DNA of 64,000 bases from Mesostigma viride. Lineage: Eukaryota > Streptophyta > Mesostigmatophyceae > Mesostigmatales > Mesostigmataceae. The position numbers were made by a program, and so were the translations under genes. The DNA is taken from assembly GCA_009746045.1 (NCBI GenBank), contig RPFO01000034.1, positions 3,763,681-3,827,680 of the forward strand, in the 5' to 3' direction. Below the pieces are notes generated by a model. It had not been told where the DNA came from, ran no database searches, and saw only the letters and a program-made list of their open reading frames with translations. This document shows positions 12,060 through 24,341 of the stretch, in pieces. Every line of letters starts with the position of its first letter. Positions within the stretch are counted from its first letter, which is position 1.

Positions 12060-13405
12060 TGGCGCCCGATCCATGCCCCCTGGCCCAGGCGTACGTGGGC
12101 GTGGAAGGGGGGCTGGCATGCATGCGTGGGTTTGTGGGATGGCTGGCATGCATGCGTGCCTGTGTGGGGTGGCTGGCATGCCTGCGTGGGTTTGTGGGGT
12201 GGCTTGCATGCGTGCGTGGGTTTGTGGGGTGGGTGGCATGCCTGCGAGCATGTGGGGGGTGGCTGGCATGCGTGCGTGGGTTTGGGGGGGGCTGCCATAC
12301 GTGCGTGGGTTTGGCGGAGGGCTGGCAGGAATGCATGCACGTGGGGGGGGCTTGCATGCGTGCGTGGGTTTGTGGGGTGGCTGGCATGCATGCGTGCATG
12401 TGGGGGGGCTGCCATGCGTGCGTGGGTGTGTGTGGGGGGCTGGCATGCGTGCGCGGGTGTGGGGGGGCTGGCATGCGTACGTGGGTTTGTGGGGTGGCTG
12501 GCATGCATGCGTGCATGTGGGGGGAGCTGGCATGCGTGCGCGGGTGTGTGGGTGGCTGGCGTGCGTGCGTGGGTGTGGGGGGTGGCTGGCATGCGTGCGT
12601 GGGGTTGTGGGGTGGCATGCATGCATGCTAGGTGTGGGGGGGGGCTGCCATGCGTGCGTGGGTTTGGGGAGGATGGCATGCGTGCGTGGGTGTGTCGGGG
12701 GCTAGCATGCGTGCGTGGGGTTGTGGGGTGGCTGGCATGCATGCGTGCATGTGGGGAGGGGCTTCCATGCGTGCGTGGGTTTGGGGAGGGCTACCATGCG
12801 TTTGTGGGTGTGTGGGGGGCTGGCATCCATGCCTGGGGTTTTTTGGGGGGCTTCCATGCATGCGTGGGTGTGGCGGGGGGCTGGCATGCGTGCGTGGGTG
12901 TGGAGGGGAGCTGCCATGCATGCATGTGGGGCGGGGCGGGCTGCCATGCGTGCGTGTGTGTGGGGGGGAGTGGCATGCATTTGTGGGTGTGGTGGGGAGC
13001 TGCCATGCATGCGTGGTTTAGGGGGGTGGCTGGCATGGGTGCCTGGGTTCGTGGGGTGGCTGCCATGCATGCGTGGGTATGGGGGGTGGCTGGCATGCGT
13101 ATGTAGGTGTGGGGGGTGGCTGGCATGCACAAGTGGGTTTGTGGGAGGACTGGCATGCGTGCGTGGGTGTGAAAGGGGCTGCCATGCATGCGTGGGTTTG
13201 TGGGATGGCTGGCATGCATGCGTGCATGTGGGGGGGGGCTAGCATGCATTCGTGGGTGTGGTGGGGTGCTGCCATGCATGCGTGGGTGTGGGGGGGCTGA
13301 CATGCGTGCCTGGGTTCGTGGGGTGGCTGCCATGCGTGCGTGGGTGTAGGGGGTGGCTGGCATGAGTACGTTGGTGAGGGGGGTGGCTGGCATGCATAAG
13401 TGGGC
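12060..13405 (+). repeat. 30-bp G-rich satellite block, unit 1
   Basis: Head-to-tail copies of a unit of about 30 bp (GGCATGCGTGCGTGGGTGTG then GGGGGGTGGCT) with many one-base variants. The very long Met/His/Pro/Thr or Trp/Gly/Cys-rich open frames here are products of the repeat, not proteins. Confidence 0.95.
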
Positions 13406-14062
13406 CCGCGGTGCCCCTGATTGCTGTCTGGCCCCTAATCATGTGGATGTGGCTGGCTGCCTGCCCGCCTGTTTGCCCCATCCCCAAACCCCATGCCGCA
13501 AGGCTCGTGGCTCAAGCCCCATGGCTCATGCCCCATGGCCCTTGCCTGCCAGCCTACCTGTGCTGCATACCCTCCCCTGCCTCGCCTGGCCTGGCCTTGC
13601 CTGCCCTGCCCTCTCTGCCTGGGGATAGCCTGCACAATGAGACAGAAACACAACAGACCCAGCAAAGCAAGATTCATGTTGTAAGCCAGTGGAGATTACT
13701 TTTGACTTGCTTGATGAAGAAATATAACACACCTTCTACTGTCACACCTTCTGTAAACAAATGATTTATTGATCACCTTATACACCACGTAGACATGTTA
13801 CCAGACGCGCTCTTCAGCCTAGTGAAAATCCACGTGCGAAGCAAGGCAGATTATCTAACGCAGTAAGCACCATGAATGTCAGCCAGTACAGTAGTAAATG
13901 ACGCCCTAAACTCGTTACCAGGCAAGAATCCAGAGGGGCATGCCTAGTATATTCCAGTAAATAGCATCACAGATCCTCTGGCAACGGACGTTCACACGGG
14001 AAACGCGAAGGACCGTGAAGATGGCGTCCTGCGCGGCTAAGAAAATGAAACGCAGACCCTTG

Positions 14063-14476
14063 CTACGCTATGTCTTCGCTGCGACTAGGTGAATTCGGCC
14101 CGATGGAAACAACGCAACCGAGGAAACGCATCAGAAAGAGAGCAGGCACTAGCCCGGCCATCGAAACAAACGACTCACCATCGGCATCGCCAGCGTACGT
14201 CCCGTCGCAATGATTCCAGCGTTCATTCCAATATTGTGTGACGACAACAGAAACTCGTCGGCCACACCCCACGCCTTCCACGAACAGCAAACTGATTTCA
14301 CTAGGCACCCAATACGTCAAGCAAAGAAGCACGATAGCATAATACCTAAATCTACAACGACATTCCATTTCCAGCTCGCTAGCTATCGCAGCAGGCCAGA
14401 GCGCCCCGAACCTCTCCCACGCACGTGACTGCCCACCGACGGCCAGCCAGATAAGAAACAATTCAAAGGTACGCAT
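14063..14476 (-). other. Open frame in macro-unit c segment (137 codons), coding status unknown
   Basis: A minus-strand frame starting MRTFELFLIWLAVGG and rich in hydrophobic residues is found in the c segment here and, with variations, at 22991-23446 (151 codons), 27817-28176 and inside 19048-19599. A second minus-strand frame (start MQDAIFMVLRVSR) follows at 18736-18924 and 22774-22962, and inverted at 62014-62202. The copies are so similar at DNA level that conservation of the frame proves little, and I recognise no domain. It could be fossil coding sequence carried by the repeat. Confidence 0.25.
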
Positions 14477-15369
14477 CGAAATTTAACATTGAACGCTATA
14501 AAAGCAACGTCCACGCATTGTCCATCCCCAATTTTCCAGGCAGCGTTGACCGCCATCCCCAGCCAGCAGGAATCAAGTGCTGTCGCAGCATGTCGCCCCC
14601 TCACCCCCTCGCAGTCTGCACGTTCGGTTGCTTGGGCGCGTCCAGGCGGTCCAGCACCGCGTACTACCCACTTGAAAATCCTCCCAAGTCATTTTTTCCC
14701 TGCTTGTGAAGTACGGAATATGGCAGACATCGTCCAGCAAGCATCGTACTACGCTCCGCTCCTCCAAGTCAAATTCTGCGTGCACTCTTCATCTTAAATT
14801 CACGGTCAGATCACGTTCAGACTTAAATTTCGGTCTGAATCGAAAATTGCTATGGAATCCCTAAGTTATACGGTTTCTGAACGAAATGCGTTCAGTTTTT
14901 CTGAACAAACCTCGCCTGTACATGCCGGGGTTGTACGTCTCCCGAGAACGGCGCGTTCTCGGCCTAGCGATGGGCCCAGTAGGCGTACTTCCGCGTCCCA
15001 CATCCGTCTACTAGCCGCCGAAAGTTTGATTCGCGTCTTTGTTTGACGGGGCGCGCAACAAGCCGACATCGTGCCGGGTTCCGTATTTTTATCTGGCCTC
15101 GGCCATTGGCGGGCCTCCCCACCTGTGCGCCAACGAGCTGAACAGGATCTGGACATAACTGCCATTTCAGGCCCGTTCAGGAAAGGTGGACACTCGATCT
15201 CCCTAGTTTGCCACTTTTCGGGCAACTGCTCCGATTGGGCGCCACCGCGGATCCCCGGATCGCCCTGACTATCGGCCGCCCTGCGCTCGCGGTTTTCGTA
15301 CGGGCCACTTTTCGGGCCTCACGGTTCGCCAAACTTTTGCGTTGGGGTTAATCGTAGTCACTAGATGGG

Positions 15370-18300
15370 GACTAGTGGGGGGGCCAAGGCCCCCCACTTT
15401 TTCGGACGCACTACGCCACCAGGGGCCCTGAGGCCCCCGCCGAAAGCTTCGACCCGCCGGGTTGAGCCCGCCGACCGGACCGGCCCCTACGCCGGGGGGC
15501 GAACGCTCGGCGGCCTTCCTTTGCGGGCTTCCCATCGCGCGCGCTCGCGCCGGCCCGCCGCACCGTCGATCCCACGCTGCGCCCCTCACGGGCTTGTCCA
15601 GCACGCGTCGTACTACTAGTACATCAACCCAATCCGAATAGTACTGTATATTGTGAGACATCGCCGTTCATTGCATGCAAGTATTTCCTTACTCATTACT
15701 TCCTAATAACTGAAACTCACAATGCAGCTAAGCCATGCAGGACACAATGTGGGTACCGCTTTTGGCAAGCGGCAGCCATAACGACCAAACGCTTCCATGC
15801 AAACTCCCATGTTCATCATTCATTATTATTCATTGAGTGGCAATCCTTTGTAAACACATGCACCAATTCGGTCATGCCCACTATGACTTCATGTAGACAA
15901 TGTTTTGTACATGACTCGACAGTGCCCTTGTGCGCGACCGTGGGGCGTGGCAGGCTAGCCCTCTCCATTCGTGGGTGTGGTGGGGAGCTGCCATGCATGC
16001 GTGGGTTTAGGGGGTGGCTGGCATGCGTGCGTGGGTGTGGGGGGTGGCTGCCGTGCGTGCGTGGGTGTGGGGGGTGGCTGGCATGCGTACGTGGGTGTGG
16101 GGGGTGGCTAGCATGCACGTGCATGCGGGGGGTGGCTGGCATGCATGCGTGCATGTGGGGGGTGGCTGGCATGCATGCGTGGGTTTGTGGGGTGGCTGCC
16201 ATGCGTGCGTGGGTGTGGGGGGTGGCTGGCATGCGTATGTGGGTGTGGGGGGTGGCTAGCATGCATGCACGTGCATGTGGGGGGTGGCTGTCATGCATGC
16301 GTGCATGTGGGGGGTGGCTGGGATGCATGCGTGGGTTTGTGGGGGGGTGGCATGCGTGCGTGGGTGTGGGGGTGGCTGGCATGCGTGCATGGGTTTGTGG
16401 GGTGGCTGGCATGCATGCGTGGGTGTGGGCGGGAGCTGCCATGCACGCATGTGGGGCGGGGCAGGCTGGCATGCGTGCGTGGGTGTGTGTGGGGGACGGC
16501 ATGCGTACGTTCGTGACGGGGGTGGCTGGCATGCATAAGTGGGTTTGTGGGGTGGCTGGCATGCATGCGTGCATGTGGGGGGGGCTGGCACGCGTGTGTG
16601 GGTTTGGGGGGGGCTGGCACGCATGCGTGTGTGTGTGGGGGGGCTGACATAAGTGCGTGGGTGTGGGGGTGGCTGGCATGCGTGCCTGGGTTTGGGGGTG
16701 GGCTGCCATGCGTGCGTGGGTTTAGGGGGAGCTGGCATGCGTGCCTGGGTTCGTAGGGTGGGCTGCCATGCGTGCGCGGGTGTGGGGGGTGGCTGGCATG
16801 CGTACGTGGGTGCGGGGGGTGGCTGGCATGCATAAGTGGGTTTGTGGGGGGCTGCCATGCATGCGTGCATGTGTGGGGGGGTGGCAAGCGTGTGTGGGTT
16901 TGCGGGGGGGCTGGCATGCATTCGTGGGTGTGGGGGTGGCTGGCATGCATGCGTGGGTTTAGGGGATGGCTGGCATGCATGCTTGCATGTGGGGGGTGGC
17001 TGGCATGCATGCGTGGGTTTGTGGGGGGGTGGCATGCGTGCGTGGGTCTGGGGGTGGCTGGCATGCGTGCATGGGTTTGTGGGGTGGCTAGCATGCATGC
17101 GTGGGTGTGGGGGGAGCTGCCATGGACGCATGTGGGGCGGGGCAGGCTGGCATGCATGCGTGGGTGTGGGGGGGGACGGCATGCGTACGTTGGTGACGGG
17201 GGTGGCTGGCATGCATAAGTGGGTTGGTGGGGTGGCTGGCATGCATGCGTGCATGTGGGGGGGGCTGGCACGCGTGTGTGGGTTTGGGGGGGGCTGGCAT
17301 GCATGCGTGTGTGTGGGGGGGGGCTGACATAAGTGCGTGGGTGTGGGGGTGGCTGGCATGCGTGCCTGGGTTTGGGGGTGGGCTGCCATGCGTGTGTGGG
17401 TTTAGGGGGGGCTGGCATGCGTGCCTGGGTTCGTGGGGTGGGCTGCCATGCGTGCGTGGGTGTGGGGGGTGGCTGGCATGCGTACGTGGGTGTGGGGGTG
17501 GCTGGCATGCACGTGCATGTGGGGGGTGGCTGGCATCCATGCGTGCATGTGGGGGTGGCTGGCATGCATGCGTGGGCTCGTGGGGTGGCTGGCATCCGTG
17601 CGTGGGTTTGTGGGGTGGCTGGAATGCAAGCATGCATGTGGGGGGGGCTTGTTTGCATGTGGGGTGGCTGGCAAGCATGCGTGCATGTGGGGGTTGGCTG
17701 GCATGCGTGCGTGGGTTGGGGGGGTGGCTGCCATGCGTGCGTGGGTGTGGGGGTGGCTGGCATGCATGCATGCATGTGGGGGGGCTGGCATCCATGCGTG
17801 GGTTTGTGGGGTGGCTGGCATGCATGCGTGCATGAGGGGGGGGCTGGCATGCGTGCGTGGGTGTGGGGGGGGCGTACGTGGGTATGGGGGTGGCTGGCAT
17901 GCGTGCGTGGGTGTGGGGGGGAGTGGCATGCATGCGTGGGTGTGGTGGGGGGCTGCCATGCATGCGTGGCTTGAGGGGGGGGCTGGCATGCGTGCCTGGG
18001 TTCGTGGGGTGGCTGCCATGCGTGCGTGGGTGTGGGGGGTGGCTGGCATGCGTACGTGGGTGTGGGGGGTGGCTGGCATGCATAAGTGGGTTTGTGTGTG
18101 GGGGGGGGGTGGCTGGCATGCGTGCGTGGGCACGGGGGTGGCTGGCATGCGTGCGTGGGTCGGTGGGGTGCCTGGCATGCATAAGTGGGCCCGCGGTGCC
18201 CCTGATTGCTGTCTGGCCCCTAATCATGTGGATGTGGCTGGCTGCCTGCCCTCCTGTTTGCCCCATCCCCAAACCCCATGCCGCAAGGCTCGTAGCTCAA

Positions 18301-20272
18301 GCCCCATGGCTCATGCCCCATGGCCCTTGCCTGCCAGCCTACCTGTGCTGTATACCCTTGCAGCCTTTCCTGCCTCGCCTGGCGTGGCCTGCCCTGCCCT
18401 CTCTGCCCTCCCGCCCGCCCATGCGGTCCGTTGCCACGGATGGAAAATGAGAAGAAAACCAATATGGCCCCGCTGGCACCACAAATCACCTGGTTGGTCA
18501 ACCAAGGGGATAGCCTGCACAATGAGACAGGAACACAGCAGACCCAGCAAAGCAAGATTCAGGTTGTAAGCCAGTGGAGATTACTTTTGACTTGCTTGTT
18601 GAAGAAATATAAAACACCTTCTACTGTCACACCTTCTATGAATAAATGGTTGATTGATCACCTTATACACCACGTAAACAAGTTACCAGATGCGCTCTTC
18701 ACCCCAGTGAAAATCCACGCGCGAAGCAAGGCAGATTATCTTACGCAGTAAGCACCATGAATGTCAGCGAGTACAGCAGTAAATGACGCCCTAAACTCAT
18801 GAGCAGGTAAGCATCCACAGCGGCTTTCACCGCCCAGTATATTCCAGAAAAAATCATCACAGATCCTCTGGCAACGGACGTTGACACGGGAAACCCGAAG
18901 GACCATGAAGATGGCGTCCTGCACGGCTAAAAAAATGAAACGCAGACCTTTGCTACGCTATGTCTTCGCTGCGACTACGTGAATTCGGCCCAATGGAAAC
19001 AACGCAACCGAGGAAACGCATCAGAAAGAGAGCAGGCACTAGCCCGGTCATCGAAACAAACGACTCACCATCGGCATCGCCAGCGTACGTCCCGTGGCAA
19101 CAAATCCAGCGTTCATTCCAATATTGTGTGACGACAACAGAAACTCGTCGGCCACACCCACGCCTTCCACGAACAGCAAACTGATTTCACTAGGCACCCA
19201 ATACGTCAAGCGAAGAAGCACGATAACATAATACCTAAATCTACAACGACATTCCATTTCCAGGTCGCTAGCTATCGCAGCAGGCCATAGCGCCCCGAAC
19301 CTCTCCCACGCACGTGACTGCCCACCGACAGCAAGCCAGATCAGAAACAATTCAAAGGTACGCATCGAAATTGAACATTGAATTAACGCTTTAAAAGCAA
19401 TGCCCACGCATTGTCCATCGCCAATTTTCCAGGCAGCGTTGACCGCCATCCCCAGCCAGCAGGAAATTAAATCAAGTGCTGTCGCAGCATGTCGCCCCCT
19501 CACCCCCTCGCAGTCCTGGTTTATGCACGTTCGATTGCTTGGGCGCGTCCAGGCGGTCCAGCACCGCGTACTACCCACTTGAAAATCCTCCCAAGTCAAT
19601 TTTTCCCTGCTTGGTAAGTACGGAATATGGCAGAAATTCGTCCAGCAAGCATCATACTACTCTCCACTCCTCCAACTCAAAATTTTCGTATAATTTTAGA
19701 ATAAATATCAGTCACATCATGTTCAGACGGTAAAACGGTTTCTGAACGAAATGCGAACAGGAAAACGGCCGTAACGCCCACAATATTACGGCTTCTTCAC
19801 ATTTTCTGGACGTTCCGTCGACTTGCCGCACTGAACGCTACGAAATTTGAGAACGGCGCGCTTTCGGCCTAAGGATGGGCCCAGTAGCCGCAGTTGATCG
19901 CCGTAAGTGACGGTTTGTTTCGTTAGAGATGCTTCGCGCAACAGTTTGACGGGGCTCACAACAAGCCGACATCGTGCCGGGTTCCGTATTTTTATCTGGC
20001 CGCGGCCATTGGCTGGCCTCCCCACCTGCCCGCAAAAGTGCTGAACCGGATCTGGACAAAACCGCCATTTCAGGCCCGTTCAGGAAAGGTGGACACTCGA
20101 TCTCCCTAGTTTGCCACTTTTCGGGCAACTGCCCCGATTGGGCGCCACCGCGGATCCCCGGATCGCCCTGACTATCGGCCGCCCTGCGCTCGCGGTTTTC
20201 GTACGGGCCACTTTTCGGGCCTCACGGTTCGCCAAACTTTTGCGATGGGCTAAATCGTAGTCACTAGAAGGG
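15370..20272 (+). repeat. Macro-unit 2 of the tandem array
   Basis: It has the same order of parts as unit 1: hairpin (15375-15397), GC block, spacer, satellite (15960-18190) and c segment (18185-20272). The extra length compared with unit 1 comes mainly from a satellite block of about 2.2 kb. Confidence 0.85.
15960..18190 (+). repeat. 30-bp G-rich satellite block, unit 2
   Basis: Same satellite family, about 2.2 kb. It contains internal higher-order duplications: the run containing CATGGACGCATGTGGGGCGG and the stretch after it recur at about 16440 and 17115. Confidence 0.95.
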
Positions 20273-20869
20273 GACTAGTGGGGGGGCCAAGGCCCCCCAC
20301 TTATTCGGACGCACTACGCCACCAGGGGCCCTGAGGCCTCCGCCGAAAGCTTCGACCCGCCGGGTTGAGCCCGCCGACCGGCCCGGACACTACGCCGGGG
20401 GGCGAACGCTCGGCGGCCTTCCTTTGGGGGCTTCCCATCGCGCGCGCTCGCGCCGGCCCGCCGCACCGTCGATCCCACGCTCCATCCCTCACGGGCACGT
20501 CCAACACGCGTCGTACTACTAGTACATCAACCCAATCCGAATAGTACTGTACATCGTGAGACGTCGCCGTTCATTGCATGCAAGTATTTCCTTACTCATT
20601 ACTTCCTAACAACTGTAACTCACAATGCAGCTATGCCATGCAGGACACAATGTGGGTACCGCTTTTTGCAAGCGGCAGCCATAACGACCAAACACTCCCA
20701 TGCAAACTCCCATGTTGATCATTCATTAATATTCATTGAGTGGCAATCCTTTGTATACACATGCACCATCGGTCATGCCCACTATGACTTCATGTAGACA
20801 AAGTTTTGTACATGACTCGACAGTGCCCTTGAGCGCGACCGTGGGGTGCGGCAGGCCAGCCCTGTCCGT

Positions 20870-22225
20870 TCGTGGGTGTGGTGGGCAGCTACCATGCATG
20901 CGTGGGTTTAGGGGGGGGGCTGGCATGCGTATGTGGGTGTGGGGGTGGCTGGCATGCACGTGCATGTGGGGGGTGGCTGTCATGCATGCGTGCATGTGGG
21001 GGGTGGCTGGCATGCATGCGTGGGTTTGTGGGGGGGTGGCATGCGTGCGTGGGTGTGGGGGTGGCTGGCATGCGTGCATGGGTTTGTGGAGTGGCTAGCA
21101 TGCATGCGTGGGTGTGGGGGGAGCTGCCATGGACGCATGTGGGGCGGGGCAGGCTGGCATGCATGCGTGGGTGTGGGGGGGGACGGCGTGCGTACGTTGG
21201 TGACGGGGGTGGCTGGCATGCATAAGTGGGTTTGTGGGGGGCTGCCATGCATGCGTGCATGTGGGGGGGGCTGGCACGCGTGTATGGGTTTGGGGGGGGC
21301 TGGCATGCATGCGTGTGTGTGTGGGGGGGCTGAGATGCGTGCGTGGGTGTGGGGGTGGCTGGCATGCGTGCCTGGGTTTGGGGGTGGGCTGCCATGCGTG
21401 CGTGGGTTTAGGGGGTGGCTGCATGCGTGCCTGGGTTCGTGGGGTGGGCTGCCATGCGTGCGTGGGTGTGGGGGGTGGCTGGCATGCGTACGTGGGTGTG
21501 GGGGGTGGCTGGCATGCACGTGCATGTGGGGGTGGCTGGCATGCATGCGTGGGTTTGTGGGGGTGGCTGGCATGCATGCGTGGGCTCGTGGGGTGGCTGG
21601 CATGCGTGCGTGGGTGTGGGGGTGGCTGGCATGCGTGCATGGGTTTGTGGGGTGGCTGGAATGCAAGCATGCATGTGGGGGGGGCTTGTTTGCATGTGGG
21701 GTGGCTGGCAAGCATGCGTGCATGTGGGGGTTGGCTGGCATGCGTGCGTGGGTTGGGGGGCGGCTGCCATGCGTGCGTGGGTGTGGGGGGGGCTGGCATG
21801 CATGCATGCATGTGGGGGGGCTGGCATCCAAGCGTGGGTTTGTGGGGTGGCTGGCATGCATGCGTACATGAGGGGGGGGCTGGCATGCGTGCGTGGGTGT
21901 GGGGGGGGCGTAGGTGGGTATGGGGGGTGGCTGGCATGCGTGCGTGGGTGTGGGGGGGGAGTGGCATGCATGCGTGGGTGTGGTGGGGGGCTGCCATGCA
22001 TGCGTGGCTTGAGGGGGGGGCTGGCATGCGTGCCTGGGTTCGTGGGGTGGCTGCCATGCGTGCGTGGGTGTGGGGGGTGGCTGGCATGCGTACGTGGGTG
22101 TGGGGGGTGGCTGGCATGCATAAGTGGGTTTGTGGGAGGGGGGGGGGGTGGCTGGCATGCGTGGGTGGGCATGGGGGTGGCTTGCATGCTACGTGGGTTG
22201 GTGGGGTGCCTGGCATGCATAAGTG
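20870..22225 (+). repeat. 30-bp G-rich satellite block, unit 3
   Basis: Same satellite family, about 1.35 kb. Its right half is nearly identical to the right half of the unit 2 and unit 4 blocks, including the GCTTGTTTGCATGTGGGG variant. Confidence 0.95.
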
Positions 22226-22468
22226 GGCCCGCGGTGCCCCTGACTGCTGTCTGGCCCCTAATCATGTGGATGTGGCTGGCTGCCTGCCCTCCTGTTTTCC
22301 CCATCCCCAAACCCCATGCCGCAAGGCTCGTAGCTCAAGCCCCATGGCTCATGCCCCATGGCCCTTGCCTGCCAGCCTACCTGTGCTGCATACCCTTGCA
22401 GCCTTTCCTGCCTCGCCTGGCCTGGCCTGCCCTGACCTCTCTGCCCTCCCGCCCGCCCATGCGGTCCG

Positions 22469-22789
22469 TTGCCACGGATGGAAAATGAGAAGAAAACCAA
22501 TATGGCCCCACTGGCACCACAAATCACCTGGTTGGTCAACCAAGGGGATAGCCTGCACAATGAGACAGGAACACAGCAGACCCAGCAAAGCAAGATTCAG
22601 GTTGTAAGCCAGTGGAGATTACTTTTGACATGCTTGATGAAGAAATATAAAACACCTTCTACTGTCACACCTTCTATAAACAAATGGTTGATTGATCACC
22701 TTATCCACCACGTAAACATGTTACCAGACGCGCTCTTCAGCCCAGTGAAAATCTACGTGCGAAGCAAGGCAGATTATCTTACGCAGTAA
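22469..22789 (+). other. Open frame in macro-unit c segment (106 codons), coding status unknown
   Basis: The plus-strand frame contains SQWRLLLTCLMKKYKTPS and KWLIDHLIHHVNMLPDALF. Its composition looks like a normal soluble protein rather than a repeat product. Counterparts occur at 18320-18751 (partly), 27186-27527 and, inverted, 62187-62528. The last two have seven extra codons (21 bp) that keep the frame. The unit 1 copy has a stop after SVNK. No domain is recognised. It could be an exon captured by the repeat. Confidence 0.3.
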
Positions 22790-24341
22790 GCACCATGAAT
22801 GTCAGCCACTACAGCAGTAAATGACGCCCTAAACTCATGACCAGGCAAGCATCCACAGGGGCTTTCACCGCCCAGTATATTCCAGTAAATAGCATCACAG
22901 ATCCTCTGGCAACGGACGTTCACACGGGAAACCCGAAGGACCATGAAGATGGCGTCCTGCACGGCTAAGAAAATGAAACGCAGACCCTTGCTACGCTATG
23001 TCTTCGCTGCGACTAGGTGAATTCGGCAAAATGGAAACAACGCAACCGAGTAAACGCATCAGAAAGAGAGCAGGCACTAGCCCGGTCATCGAAACAAACG
23101 ACTCACCATCGGCATCGCCAGCGTACGTCCCGTGGCAACAAATCCAGCGTTCATTCCAATATTGTGTGACGACAACAGACACTCCTCGGCCACACCCCAC
23201 GCCTTCAACGAACAGCAAACTGATTTCACTAGGCACCCAATACGTCAAGCAAAGAAGCACGATAGCATAATACCTAAATCTACAACGACATTCCATTTCC
23301 AGGTCGCTAGCTATCGCAGCAGGCCATAGCGCCCCGAACCTCTCCCACACACGTGACTGCCCACCGACGGCCAGCCAGATCAGAAACAATTCAAAGGTAC
23401 GCATCGAAATTGAACATTGAACGCTATAAAAGCAATGCCCACGCATTGTCCATCCCCAATTTTCCAGGCAGCGTTGAACGCCATCCCCAGCCAGCAGGAA
23501 TTAAGTGCTCTCGCAGCATGTCTCCCCCTTTCCCCCTCCAAGTCCTGGTTTATGCACGTTCGATTGCTTGGGCGCGTCCAGGCGGTCCAGCACCGCGTAC
23601 TACCCACTTGAAAATCCTCCCAAGTCATTTTTTCCCTGCTTGCTAAGTACGGGATCTGGCAGAAATTTGTCCAGCATGCATCATACTACTCTCCACTCCT
23701 CCAACTCAAAATTTGCGTATAATTTTCGAGTAAATATCAGTCATACCACGTTCAGACTGTGGCTTCGGTCTGAATCGAAAAGTGATGCGAAAACACTCAG
23801 TGAAACGGTTTCTGCACGCAATGCGGACAGGAAAACGGCCGTAACGCCCAAAATGTTACGGTTTCAAAACATTTTCTGGACGTTCCGTCGAGCTGCCGCA
23901 CTGAACGCTACGAAATTTGAGGACGGCGCGCTTTCGGCCAAGCGATGGGCGCAGTAGCCGCAGTTGATCGCCGTAAGTGACGGTTTGTTTCGTTAGAGAT
24001 GCTTCGCGCAACAGTTTGACGGGGCTCACAACAAGCCGACATCGTGCCGGGTTCCGTATTTTTATCTGGCCGCGGCCATTGGCTGGCCTCCCACCTGCCC
24101 GCAAAATTTCTGAACCGGATCTGGACGTAACTGCCGTTTCAGACCCCGTTCAGAACTCCTGAGACTCGATCTGCCTAGTTTGCCACTTTTCGGGCAACTG
24201 CTCCGATTGGGCGCCACCGCGGATCCCCGGATCGCCCTGACTATCGGCCGCCCTGCGCTCGCGGTTTTCGTACGGGCCACTTTTCGGGCCTCACGGTTTG
24301 CCAAACTTTTGCGATGGGGTTAATCGTAGTTACTAGAGGGG

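Larger units (their letters stand above)
11414..15369 (+). repeat. Macro-unit 1 of the 4-5 kb tandem array
   Basis: The unit begins at GACTAGTGGGGGGG beside a GC hairpin, continues with a GC-rich block containing GGACGCACTACGCCACCAGG, then a low-complexity-free spacer (11660-12050). A 30-bp satellite block follows (12060-13405), then a 'c' segment of about 1.96 kb starting CCGCGGTGCCCCTGA. The same order is found in each later unit. The c segment here lacks part of the sequence near 13610 that the other units contain. Confidence 0.85.
20273..24341 (+). repeat. Macro-unit 3 of the tandem array
   Basis: It has the same parts: hairpin (20278-20300), GC block, spacer, satellite (20870-22225) and c segment (22225-24341). 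The c segment is nearly identical to that of unit 2. Confidence 0.85.
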
